DNA from: Pseudomonadota bacterium
GTDB taxonomy: Bacteria > Pseudomonadota > Gammaproteobacteria > Steroidobacterales > Steroidobacteraceae
Reading direction: 5' to 3'
Length of the DNA stretch: 64,000 nucleotides
Assembly (NCBI GenBank): GCA_947453225.1
Contig: CANGFV010000002.1
Span: forward strand, 1 to 64,000
Shown here: piece after piece, positions 40,981 through 48,809 of the stretch
How the letters are laid out: the number at the start of each line of letters is the position of its first letter
How positions within the stretch are numbered: position 1 is the stretch's first letter
Program-made: the position numbers and the translations under genes
Notes under the pieces: generated by a model
What the model was told of the DNA's origin: nothing
Database searches by the model: none
What the model saw: the letters and a program-made list of their open reading frames with translations, nothing else

Positions 40981-41523
40981 TTAAGTGTTGGTCATCGCAT
41001 GAATACGGGTCAGCAGCGAAAGCAGTTTCTTCTGACTAGAAATGCCGGTTTTCATAAAAATATTCTTCACATGCATGCGAATGGTTTCAACCGACACTTT
41101 GCGTGCCTCCGCCACATCAGAAAGCTTCTCGTGTTCAAGCAAGGCAAAGGCCACAGCGCATTCAGTGGGGGTGAGGCCAAACAGTTGCTCAAGAATAGAG
41201 GCTTCTATTTCTGAAGGATCAATGTCTAAATCACTCACAGAAACTAATGCCCAGCCTTTCTCACGCGCAGGTCGAATTTTTATGAGCTTGGGTGACTCGC
41301 CATCATGTTCTTCAAGACTCAGTAGCGTGGTTTTTCCTGATACTGCATCCCCTACGGCGCTGAGTAATGCATCTATCTTTTCGTTATTAATAATGCCTGT
41401 TTCTTCTTTGAAGTTGCCATCGCGCTTATGTTTAAGAATGCCGCCTTCAGGAAGCTTATAGGAGCCCGTTGCCGAAATGAGCATCGGGTTATTCATCAGG
41501 CCGACCTTTCGAAATGGGGGCAT
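40981..41523 (-). CDS. LuxR-family transcriptional regulator
   Basis: 180 residues from ATG 41523, with GAGGA eight bases upstream. A TTG at 41559 opens the frame earlier but is less likely. The C-terminal 60 residues form a LuxR/NarL helix-turn-helix: LTPTECAVAFALLEHEKLSDVAEARKVS is helix 1-2, and VETIRMHVKNIFMKTGISSQ is the recognition region. The N-terminal 110 residues are not a receiver domain (no phospho-acceptor Asp framework) and might be a small PAS-like sensor. It is the gene next downstream of the pilus operon on the same strand, so it may regulate the pilus; no partner kinase is in the window. Confidence 0.8.
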   Translation of the reverse strand: MPPFRKVGLMNNPMLISATGSYKLPEGGILKHKRDGNFKEETGIINNEKIDALLSAVGDAVSGKTTLLSLEEHDGESPKLIKIRPAREKGWALVSVSDLDIDPSEIEASILEQLFGLTPTECAVAFALLEHEKLSDVAEARKVSVETIRMHVKNIFMKTGISSQKKLLSLLTRIHAMTNT

Positions 41524-41724
41524 GGTCACTATCCTCAGTGCCGTCCTAGTAGGGATCAATTAAATTCAGGGTATCAACAGCTAAAGTAAGAGGCATCAGT
41601 ATGCATTACCTCGATGGACGAGATTATGACGCTTATTGCTATAAATTCTGTGAACTGGTTATCGTTCAAGATGCGATCTTAAACTGAGGTTCCATAATTA
41701 TTTCAGTTCACTAGGGTATTGAGT

Positions 41725-42246
41725 TTAGTAGGTTACCGTCCAAGTAATGCTATCGCTATAACTGCCTGGCACTACGTTGTACTGATTCTTTGGAATTTTA
41801 CCATACACATTGGTTTGCCATGATTTAGTGCCTGAGGAGGTCCAGCTGGTGCTAGTCGTATATGTGCTGCTAGAACCATTGCCAAGAATCTGAGTCCGAC
41901 TAGTGTCTCTGTAAATATTGTATGTGAGTTCGTTGGTGCCACTTTTAAGCACTCTAGTCGAATAGCTTGTGCCACTGCCTATAGAAGCAGAAAGGGTTGC
42001 ACTCACGCTACCACCGCTACCATTGACGGTGCAGGAAATTGTGAACTGACCGCTTGTAGTATTATCACTACTACTTAATGGATCATATGTGCCAAAGTTT
42101 AAGCTTGGCGGGGTTGTGATTGAGCAGGAAGAAATGCTCACCGCTGCCTGGACTCCATTCACATACATTAGGCCACCGGCAAGTAAAAGTATCGCAGCAA
42201 AGCGGGGCGACTTTTTTAGTAAGGTGAACCAACATCGAATGTTCAT
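41725..42246 (-). CDS. SCPU-domain pilus subunit, distal gene (tip candidate)
   Basis: 173 residues with a signal peptide (about 1-34, ending VQA) and one spore-coat-U domain. Typical features are an early Cys pair (SSCSI... and TISCTV), the LNFGTYDPLS motif, and the C-terminal donor/groove motif PGSYSDSITWTVTY. Its start overlaps the usher stop by four bases (translational coupling). In csu-type operons the gene after the usher encodes the tip adhesin, usually a two-domain protein of over 300 residues. Here only one domain is present, so the tip role is inferred from position. Confidence 0.8.
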   Translation of the reverse strand: MNIRCWFTLLKKSPRFAAILLLAGGLMYVNGVQAAVSISSCSITTPPSLNFGTYDPLSSSDNTTSGQFTISCTVNGSGGSVSATLSASIGSGTSYSTRVLKSGTNELTYNIYRDTSRTQILGNGSSSTYTTSTSWTSSGTKSWQTNVYGKIPKNQYNVVPGSYSDSITWTVTY

Positions 42247-44579
42247 GGGTTAACTCCTTTGCAGATCAGCGTGCCAAGATCTTGTAGGGGATCGGCACTG
42301 GGCTTGAATGAAAATTCTAACAGGCATCGACGTTCATCGGCTTGAATGAAAACTCGGTTATGTTCAGTGATGCCGCTTAAGTACAAGCGACCGTTATCTG
42401 CCACCACAAACTCCTCAGCGCTTCCTTCTATGCGTGCGGTTGCCCCTGCAAGTATGGGCTGGCCTTGATCATCGATGACATGCATTTCGGTACTGAGGTG
42501 TCGGGTGACAGGAAATTGAATTTTGACGCCGCTGCGATACCAAGGCACGGCCACTTGTTCTAGTTGTGCGACCTGAGCATCTAGGGGTAGGTCTTGTTCT
42601 TCGATGCGGAGTTTGTTGGGCTGATAGGCCATCAATCGCGGCACGATGGCATAACCCTTGGCGTCAGTCATACCCGCAAGTTGATTGCTATTATAAACAC
42701 GAACTTTTGCAAAGCCGGGTACATGCACTAATGCAAAGCTATCGTTATTAGTGCGGCTGGCAAAGAAGCCTCCGCCAGTCGTCAAAATACTGCCTTGCGC
42801 GGAGAGCTGGCTTGCCACTTCGCCTTGTTGTGCGTTTAACTGCGCTGTGTAGGTACCAATATTATTTTGATATGTGCCACTGGCTTGTAAGTTGCCATCT
42901 TGTTGCACTTGTACTTGATAGCCCAAGCCTTGCCCAATGGGTAGTGAGCGTTGCATTGAGGCTGTACCCGTGACCGTTGATCCATACGCTGTTTGGGTGC
43001 GCTGTGCAGAGATGGATGTATTACCTTGAGGGCCCATGGGAATACTAATAAACAAACCGGCTGATAGATCTTTATCGCCCGATAGAGATTGAGTTGCATT
43101 CAACCCAGCAAAGATTGAGCGCGGTAGTTGAAAAGTTAGTCCCGCAGTGGCTAATCGAATGGCAGGTTGGTTGACTTCGCGATAGTCCTGCCGGAAATAA
43201 CCTAATCCGAGTGACGCGCTGTAGGGCAAGCTAATGCCTAATGAGGCGTTAGCCACTAATTTTGGCGCTGATTGTGTGGCCGTCTGTCCTAGTCGCCAAA
43301 AAGCTGCATTGGTACCTTGTACGTTGACCGAGATGCCTGTCGATCCGGCTTGTTGGACAAAGCCTATGCCAACCAAGGCACCTCGACCACGTTCGCTGGA
43401 ACTGGTAGCTGCAGTGATGTTCATTACGCCATATTTTGCGATAGGTAATGCAGCGCCAACGCCAATAGCATGATTCCCACCTTGGGCAAATTCGCCATGA
43501 ACCTCGCCAGTAAACCAAGGCGTAAAGCCACGACGCCATGTGCCTGATGCAAAATGATCGCCATAGTCATTGCTTTGCGTGCCAAAGTTATTGCGCATCG
43601 CGCCTGCTTCAAAAGAGTAGTCGTTGAGACCTGTACGAATTAGGTAAGAGCTACCGAAGAAGCTGGTGGTCATGATTTGTTCCCGTCCAAGTGGATCACG
43701 CACGATCACCTGCATTTGCCCAGGACCTGCCATGATGGGAATGTCCTTGATGGAGAAGGGACCCGCCGGTACCGGTTGGCGGCTGACCAGTGAATTGTTA
43801 ATAAATACATCGACGGTGGAGGGCACAACCGCTGAACCAGAGATGCTTTGTTGAGGCAGTAACACCATACCCGGTTGAGTGGCAAAGTTAGTGGCGTACT
43901 GAATGCCGCCAAATCGAACCGATTGTCCCCAGCCTGAACCTGAGCGACTGATGCTATCTCCGAGCGTGAGCGTGGCAATGTGCGCAGGCCGGTCATAAGT
44001 CCATGTGGACTCTAAGCGTAAGGTGCTATTGCCTTCTTGGCTGCGGCGCATCAGTACCCCTGTATTGCCGACACCTAACGGACCAGACACCCCTAGTTCA
44101 AAGCTGCCGGCTTCTTGCGTTTGACCACCACTATGTTGACCGAGCAGGTCGTAATTTAGTAAGCCACTCCATGTCGGTATAGTGGCAGTATTTTTTTGTA
44201 CTTCCTGACTGCTATAGGCTGAGGCGTCAAAGGCCTCGGCAGGAATATTAAGCGCCAACGCCAGCGTCGCCTCATCAAGTGTCCATGTGAAGCCTTGAAC
44301 GCTAGTCAGGCGATAGTAATCAACGCCGTCGAGTACCAAGTCTGGCTTTGAGGGCAGGCGCACTCTTATGCTACGCAATCCCTCTGCGGAGAACAGCAGC
44401 GTATTATTTTTTTCCCGCAGAATCACTTGTGCGTCGTCACGTTGTTGAATGCCATTAACGCTGATCTGTACGATCAGTTCTTCTGGAGGGTCATTCGAAA
44501 CTTCAGGCTGCGCTGTTTGCGCCAAGAGGGGCGCAAACAGGAGCATCAACCAAGCGCAGCGCAGAAAGAGGAACTGCAA
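42243..44579 (-). CDS. Outer-membrane usher of an archaic chaperone-usher pilus
   Basis: 778 residues from a TTG start with AGGAG seven bases upstream. The usher is a 24-strand barrel that secretes and assembles pilus subunits. There is a signal peptide (about 1-22), an N-terminal chaperone-binding domain, a long beta-barrel with a plug (PVPAGPFSIKDIP, QMQVIVRDPLGREQ), and a C-terminal domain with a Cys pair. Its length and the SCPU neighbours place it with CsuD-like ushers. It is flanked by the chaperone gene upstream and an overlapping SCPU gene downstream. Confidence 0.92.
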   Translation of the reverse strand: MQFLFLRCAWLMLLFAPLLAQTAQPEVSNDPPEELIVQISVNGIQQRDDAQVILREKNNTLLFSAEGLRSIRVRLPSKPDLVLDGVDYYRLTSVQGFTWTLDEATLALALNIPAEAFDASAYSSQEVQKNTATIPTWSGLLNYDLLGQHSGGQTQEAGSFELGVSGPLGVGNTGVLMRRSQEGNSTLRLESTWTYDRPAHIATLTLGDSISRSGSGWGQSVRFGGIQYATNFATQPGMVLLPQQSISGSAVVPSTVDVFINNSLVSRQPVPAGPFSIKDIPIMAGPGQMQVIVRDPLGREQIMTTSFFGSSYLIRTGLNDYSFEAGAMRNNFGTQSNDYGDHFASGTWRRGFTPWFTGEVHGEFAQGGNHAIGVGAALPIAKYGVMNITAATSSSERGRGALVGIGFVQQAGSTGISVNVQGTNAAFWRLGQTATQSAPKLVANASLGISLPYSASLGLGYFRQDYREVNQPAIRLATAGLTFQLPRSIFAGLNATQSLSGDKDLSAGLFISIPMGPQGNTSISAQRTQTAYGSTVTGTASMQRSLPIGQGLGYQVQVQQDGNLQASGTYQNNIGTYTAQLNAQQGEVASQLSAQGSILTTGGGFFASRTNNDSFALVHVPGFAKVRVYNSNQLAGMTDAKGYAIVPRLMAYQPNKLRIEEQDLPLDAQVAQLEQVAVPWYRSGVKIQFPVTRHLSTEMHVIDDQGQPILAGATARIEGSAEEFVVADNGRLYLSGITEHNRVFIQADERRCLLEFSFKPSADPLQDLGTLICKGVNP

Positions 44580-44603
44580 AGAAAAACTCCTGCGCTATCC
44601 TCT

Positions 44604-45320
44604 TTACTGCACGGTCAGATTAACTTTCAAATCACCTGAGTCACAAAAGCCGCTTAGGCTTAGTGCAGAAGCATTAAAAGTTTTACCGGCTTCAGGTTTA
44701 AGCGTCCATTCATGCGACTGGCCGGGCAGCAGATAAGTGGCAGAAGGTTCTTTGCCGACTATATCGGTACCTACATTGAGTTGCAGATTGGCCACTTGCA
44801 TGTGAATGTTACCGGTGTTTTCGGCACGCAGCAGCAGGTTACCGCCTTCGATCTTCTTTGCCGTCCACTGTAATTGCGGATTTACCGCCGCCGTAGGCTT
44901 CACAAAGATGGGTACAGACAAGCGTAGGTTCATCGTCACGCCAGTGCCTTCGGTTTTAACTTGTGGTCTGATTTCAGTAATGAACAGACGGTAGGACAAT
45001 TCATTTTTAGGATCAGCGCCACGACGCAGACCTAAACGAATAATTTGCGAAGCCTTGGCGGCTAGGGTGATGACTGGAGGGGTCACAATCAGTTCGCGGG
45101 TGTCCTGATAGTCATCATTGCCGTCCTTTTGAGTCCAAAGTTTTCCCTCAACTTCTAACTTGACCGCTTCGTCGCCATCATTGGTGATGGTGACCGAACT
45201 TAAGGGTTTTGCGGGTGATAATTCGACGCGTACAGGAGATACGGTGAAGCTGCCTGCATTCGCGATCAGGGGCAATAAAGCGCCGAAAAAAGTCAGAATC
45301 ATCAACGAGAGAAGCTGCAT
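44604..45320 (-). CDS. PapD-type periplasmic pilus chaperone
   Basis: 238 residues with a signal peptide (about 1-22, ending ANA). Two Ig-like domains are recognisable. The N-terminal one has the subunit-contact strand and the conserved VTPPVITLAAKASQIIRLGLRR segment, with the Arg/Lys that anchor subunit C-termini. The C-terminal domain is shorter. Chaperones of this family donate a strand to each subunit. It is placed 24 bases before the usher start and 19 bases after the preceding SCPU gene, as in CsuC position. Confidence 0.92.
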   Translation of the reverse strand: MQLLSLMILTFFGALLPLIANAGSFTVSPVRVELSPAKPLSSVTITNDGDEAVKLEVEGKLWTQKDGNDDYQDTRELIVTPPVITLAAKASQIIRLGLRRGADPKNELSYRLFITEIRPQVKTEGTGVTMNLRLSVPIFVKPTAAVNPQLQWTAKKIEGGNLLLRAENTGNIHMQVANLQLNVGTDIVGKEPSATYLLPGQSHEWTLKPEAGKTFNASALSLSGFCDSGDLKVNLTVQ

Positions 45321-45339
45321 GAATTCAGTCTCCGGGTTA

Positions 45340-45855
45340 TTAGTAGGTGAAGGTCACCGTGATAGTATCAGAGTAACTGCCCGGTTTGGCTGTTTGCTGA
45401 CCTGCTAAGATTGTGCCGTAGACTGTTAGGGTGACATTAGTGTTCAGGCCAGCCCCTGTTAAGCCAGTGTATAGATTGCTACCCGAAGTGCCCCATACTT
45501 GGGTGCGGGCAGAGTCCATGTATAGTTGATAATTCAGTTTGTTAGAAGTTGCGCCCGTCATTTGCATTTGTCGTGCTGAAACATTACCGCTACTGCCACT
45601 GCTGAGTGCGACTGAGGTAATTGATGTAGTGTTTGTGCATTTAATGTTGATGGTAGTAGTGCTATCTGCAGTAGTGTTTGCTAAGGGGCTATAGTTGCCA
45701 AAGGAGAGCGTAGCTGTCGTCGGCGTTTGGCAGGCCGCATTCACTGTGGCGGTATTGTTGGCTGAGTTTGTGGCAGTAGCAGCCTCCGCGATATTGAGCC
45801 CGCAAATTACCAAGGCGTGAGCGACACAGAACATGAGTAGGGGTTTGGTTCTCAT
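45340..45855 (-). CDS. SCPU-domain pilin-like subunit (fourth gene)
   Basis: 171 residues with a signal peptide (about 1-26). A single spore-coat-U domain: an early Cys (VNAACQTP) and INIKCTN, LSFGNYSPLAN, and a C-terminal KPGSYSDTITVTFTY. It is markedly similar to the preceding gene, sharing KLNYQLYxDSxRTxVWG and LTVYGTI, so the two look like a tandem duplication. It is probably a minor pilus subunit. It lies 19 bases before the chaperone gene. Confidence 0.85.
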   Translation of the reverse strand: MRTKPLLMFCVAHALVICGLNIAEAATATNSANNTATVNAACQTPTTATLSFGNYSPLANTTADSTTTINIKCTNTTSITSVALSSGSSGNVSARQMQMTGATSNKLNYQLYMDSARTQVWGTSGSNLYTGLTGAGLNTNVTLTVYGTILAGQQTAKPGSYSDTITVTFTY

Positions 45856-45895
45856 GGCTGTTAGTCTAACTAATTCCGGTTGTTAAACAACCGTA

Positions 45896-46414
45896 TTAAT
45901 AGTTAATGGTGACTGTAATGGTGTCTGTATAAGAACCAGGAACTACGCTGGTCTGGCTAGCGGCAATGGTGCCATACACTGTGAGTGTTTGTGCGGAACC
46001 GGTGCCTGCGTTGCCCGTGACATTGTTAGTTGCACCATTGGTGCCATCGCCCCATACCGTTGTACGGCCAGAATCTTTGTAGAGCTGGTAATTAAGCTTC
46101 TTGGTAGCATCGCCAGTCTTGCTCATCTGACGACTGTTAATGCTGCCCGAACCGCCCGCACTAAGAGTCACCGAAGTAATAGTAGTAGTGCTGGTGCAGG
46201 TGATCGTAATGGTTGCAGTGGCGGTGGCGTTTGAACCGCTTAGAGGATTGTAAGTACCAAAATCAAGGTTACCTGCAGAGGGTGTGCTGCACGCGTCGCT
46301 GATGGTTGAGCTAACAGTAAAAGTATTCGTTATTGTCGCAGCCATTGCAGCATTGGACCCACACAGGCAGAGCGCTGCAATCATCCATTTGTTTGTGAAG
46401 TGGCGTTTAGTCAT
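45896..46414 (-). CDS. SCPU-domain pilin-like subunit (third gene)
   Basis: 172 residues with a signal peptide (about 1-25, ending AMA), a conserved Cys pair, LDFGTYNPLSG and a C-terminal VPGSYTDTITVTINY. Ser, Thr and Gly dominate the mature sequence. It is the likely duplicate of the gene at 45340-45855. The gap to the following gene is 40 bases, with no promoter or terminator seen. Confidence 0.85.
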   Translation of the reverse strand: MTKRHFTNKWMIAALCLCGSNAAMAATITNTFTVSSTISDACSTPSAGNLDFGTYNPLSGSNATATATITITCTSTTTITSVTLSAGGSGSINSRQMSKTGDATKKLNYQLYKDSGRTTVWGDGTNGATNNVTGNAGTGSAQTLTVYGTIAASQTSVVPGSYTDTITVTINY

Positions 46415-46451
46415 GGGGTATTGTTGTTTTAGTGCAATATCCGTCTTGTGA

Positions 46452-46967
46452 TTAGTAAGTTACAGTGACAGTGATAGAGTCAGAGTAACTGCCAGTCACT
46501 ACATCCAACTGGTTCTTTGGAATCTTGCCATAGGCCGTGGCGCTGACCGAGCTACCCAAGCCAGTGCCCGTGACAGAGAGCTTGTGTGTACTATCTAACA
46601 CTTGCGTATAAGCGTTGCTGGTGTAGATGTTGTAATTCATGGTGTTGCTGCCATTAGCGAGCAATCGTTGTTCAGTACTAGCGCCAGTGGTGGTGCCGGC
46701 ACTGAAAGCAATGGATGGAACTGTACCTGTCGTACAAGCCACGCTGATCGTACTGGTGGCGGTGTTATCGCTGGCAGAAGTTGGATCGTAAGTGCCAAAG
46801 GCCAAATTCGTCGCGCTCAGTGATTGACAGCTTGCATTGACGTTGGCCGTAGAGTTGAAGCTAGCATTGGTGCTGCCGGCATGAGCGTTCAAAGAAGCGC
46901 CAGCAAGTAACACTAAGGCCGTGATGGCTAGGGCGTGATTCTGTTTGCGACTGTGTGAGTAATTCAT
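46452..46967 (-). CDS. SCPU-domain pilin-like subunit (second gene)
   Basis: 171 residues with a signal peptide (about 1-30, ending AHA). The SCPU landmarks VNASCQSL, LAFGTYDPTS, a second Cys in VACTTG and the C-terminal VTGSYSDSITVTVTY are present. The KIPKNQ segment is shared with the distal gene at 41725-42246. It lies directly downstream of the 18-bp hairpin that separates it from the first pilin gene. Confidence 0.85.
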   Translation of the reverse strand: MNYSHSRKQNHALAITALVLLAGASLNAHAGSTNASFNSTANVNASCQSLSATNLAFGTYDPTSASDNTATSTISVACTTGTVPSIAFSAGTTTGASTEQRLLANGSNTMNYNIYTSNAYTQVLDSTHKLSVTGTGLGSSVSATAYGKIPKNQLDVVTGSYSDSITVTVTY

Positions 46968-47011
46968 GGCTATTTATGCGTATGTACAAACTTGATGAAC
47001 TGCCGGTAGAT

Positions 47012-47050
47012 ACTGTCTGGCGCTATTTAGCTTAAATAGCGCCAGACAGT
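47012..47050 (-). promoter_or_regulatory. 18-bp perfect hairpin between the first and second pilin genes
   Basis: The 18 bases 47012-47029 (starting ACTGTCTGG) are the exact reverse complement of 47033-47050, with loop GCT. No T-run follows on the minus (coding) strand, so it is not a standard terminator. It is placed 13 bases after the first gene's stop. An mRNA 3'-stabilising or processing element that raises the major subunit's share of message is the best explanation, as known for other pilus operons. Confidence 0.8.
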
Positions 47051-47062
47051 TATCAGTTTTTA

Positions 47063-47551
47063 TTAGTAGTTAACGGTTACGGTTACGGTATCGCTATAAG
47101 TGCCGGCTGGCTTGTCCTGGCCTGCGGCAATTTTTCCTTTGACCGTTAGTTCATTTTTAGTCAAAAGACCGTTAGCTGTGAATGATTGTGCCTCACTTCC
47201 TTCGCCCCAGTTGCCGCCACCTAGTTTGGAGAGCGTGTATTTCAGGGCATTGCCATTCGAGTCTTCAAGGTTTCTTGAGTCTTCAGCATAGTTATCTCCA
47301 CTGCCTAGAGATACATTGAAAGTTGAACCCTTAGTGCAATAAAGCTCTAACTTAGCGTCTGCTGTAGTTTCTTTGGTCGCGTCATATTCGACGAAGGAGA
47401 TAGTGGCTGGGGCTACCGTTAAGCACTTGTCCTTAACTTCTGCACTGCTACTAACGCTACTGGACGCAAAAGGGGCGGCAGCAAACGCAGTGCTCATTCC
47501 CATCGCAGCAATTACTGCTGCGGTAATCATCGAAAGTTTTAACGTTTTCAT
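47063..47551 (-). CDS. SCPU-domain major pilin candidate (first gene)
   Basis: 162 residues from the ATG at 47551. A longer frame reaches back to 47608, but the MKTLKL start gives a classic signal peptide (1-24, ending AFA). The SCPU domain has KDKCLTV, a second Cys (LYCTKGS) and the C-terminal PAGTYSDTVTVTVNY. It is less Thr-rich and more charged than the other four subunits. First position in the operon, separation by a strong hairpin and its own promoter region with a (G)9 tract suggest the major (CsuA/B-like) pilin. Confidence 0.83.
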   Translation of the reverse strand: MKTLKLSMITAAVIAAMGMSTAFAAAPFASSSVSSSAEVKDKCLTVAPATISFVEYDATKETTADAKLELYCTKGSTFNVSLGSGDNYAEDSRNLEDSNGNALKYTLSKLGGGNWGEGSEAQSFTANGLLTKNELTVKGKIAAGQDKPAGTYSDTVTVTVNY

Positions 47552-47659
47552 TTTCAAATACCCTAAGAGTTGAATTGATAAAAATACATCTAACAAATCA
47601 GCCCTCATGGCAAATGCAGTTGGGCGTAGGGCAAGTGTGCTGTTAGGGGGAGCTACTTA

Positions 47660-47687
47660 GTAATACCCAATTGGGGGGGGGCTATAA
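47660..47687 (-). promoter_or_regulatory. Promoter candidate with a (G)9/(C)9 tract upstream of the pilus operon
   Basis: On the minus strand a homopolymer of nine C (47681-47673) followed by AATTGGG precedes TATTAC (47665-47660), a weak -10. At the -35 distance (16-base spacer) lies TTATAG (47687-47682). A homopolymer inside the spacer means a slipped base changes promoter geometry. A TGACTTATGTCA palindrome (47697-47708) sits just upstream. The promoter call itself is an inference. Confidence 0.4.
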
Positions 47688-47816
47688 ATATTTTTTGACT
47701 TATGTCATATCTATTTTTATTAAGTTAAATCGATACGTTTTTATCAATGTTTTTTTGATGTACGCGTGTATTCACTGATCAACTATAGGTGTAGCGTTGA
47801 CTTGAGTGCTCATAGA

Positions 47817-48731
47817 TTAATAGTTCAATGCGTTGTTTAACATGATGTGTTGAATGTGATTGAGCCTGTTGTGATTCCAGTGTTCTATTGCCCATTGCCA
47901 TAGCGCATGAATGTGCTCTTGTTGTAATGCTGTCGGTGGATCTTGATGAAGTAATTGCAAGACTTGCCACAGCGTTGCTGTGGGTTGATCTAATGTCAGT
48001 GCTGCTGCATGTGTTGACTTGCTTAATTTATTACCGTGACGATCGACTGCCAGTGGCAAGTGTGCGTAATCAGGTGTGGGTAACTGCAGCGCACGCTGTA
48101 ATGCAATTTGACGCGGCGTATTGCTGAGTAAGTCTACGCCACGTACCACCTCGCTGATGTGTTGTGCGGCATCATCCACCACTACAGCAAGTTGATAAGC
48201 AAATAAACCATCGCGGCGTTTGATAACAAAATCGCCAATACTCTCATTCAGATTCATGCGCTGCTCGCCCTGAATGCCATCAATGAAATGAATAGATTCA
48301 TTCGGCACACGAAAGCGCCAGGCGTAGGATTCACTTTCTCTGATCGGTTTATGACGACACGTGCCTGGATAATGCAATTCTTCGCTCAAGCCATCTTGAT
48401 TGGCGGGCAGTGCCTGCAATTCACTGCGCGTACAGGCACACGGATACACCAGTCCTTGATCTTTTAAGTATTGGAAGGCCTGCTCATACGCGTCAGTGCG
48501 CTGGCTTTGATATATCACCGGTTCATCCCAGTGAAAGCCAAATGCTTCTAAGGTGTGAAGAATATCTTCTGCCGCGCCGGGCACGGTGCGTGGGGGATCA
48601 AGGTCTTCAATGCGCACCAGCCATTGTCCACCAGCATGTCGTGCGTGCAGGTAACTGCCCACCGCAGCAACCAGCGAGCCCAAGTGCAACGGCCCCGTGG
48701 GCGAGGGTGCAAAGCGACCACGAGTGGTCAT
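47817..48731 (-). CDS. gluQ: Glutamyl-Q tRNA(Asp) synthetase
   Basis: 304 residues. GluQ attaches glutamate to the queuosine base at the wobble position of tRNA-Asp. It is a truncated GluRS catalytic core: the HIGH-like PLHLGS (14-19), the KMSKS-like KLSKS and the zinc site around CACTRS and the later YPGTC are present, while the anticodon-binding domain is absent, as expected. It follows dksA on the same strand, the usual dksA-gluQ pair. Confidence 0.95.
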   Translation of the reverse strand: MTTRGRFAPSPTGPLHLGSLVAAVGSYLHARHAGGQWLVRIEDLDPPRTVPGAAEDILHTLEAFGFHWDEPVIYQSQRTDAYEQAFQYLKDQGLVYPCACTRSELQALPANQDGLSEELHYPGTCRHKPIRESESYAWRFRVPNESIHFIDGIQGEQRMNLNESIGDFVIKRRDGLFAYQLAVVVDDAAQHISEVVRGVDLLSNTPRQIALQRALQLPTPDYAHLPLAVDRHGNKLSKSTHAAALTLDQPTATLWQVLQLLHQDPPTALQQEHIHALWQWAIEHWNHNRLNHIQHIMLNNALNY

Positions 48732-48809
48732 GGTGCAGCTGAGAACAGACCGGCAGAAAGATCAAACGCTGGTTCGGGCAAGCGGACGGCCTGCCCGAGT
48801 AACCGCCAA

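Noticed and set aside
41042-41461. 139-residue plus-strand frame opposite the LuxR gene
   Set aside because: It is antisense to a recognisable helix-turn-helix gene and has no start signal.
47012-47050. Reading the 18-bp hairpin as an intrinsic terminator of the first pilin gene
   Set aside because: On the coding (minus) strand no T-run follows the stem; the only T-run lies on the opposite side.
41725-47551. Sporulation genes, because the subunits carry the spore-coat-U domain
   Set aside because: The domain name comes from Myxococcus. With a chaperone and usher beside them these are pilus subunits.
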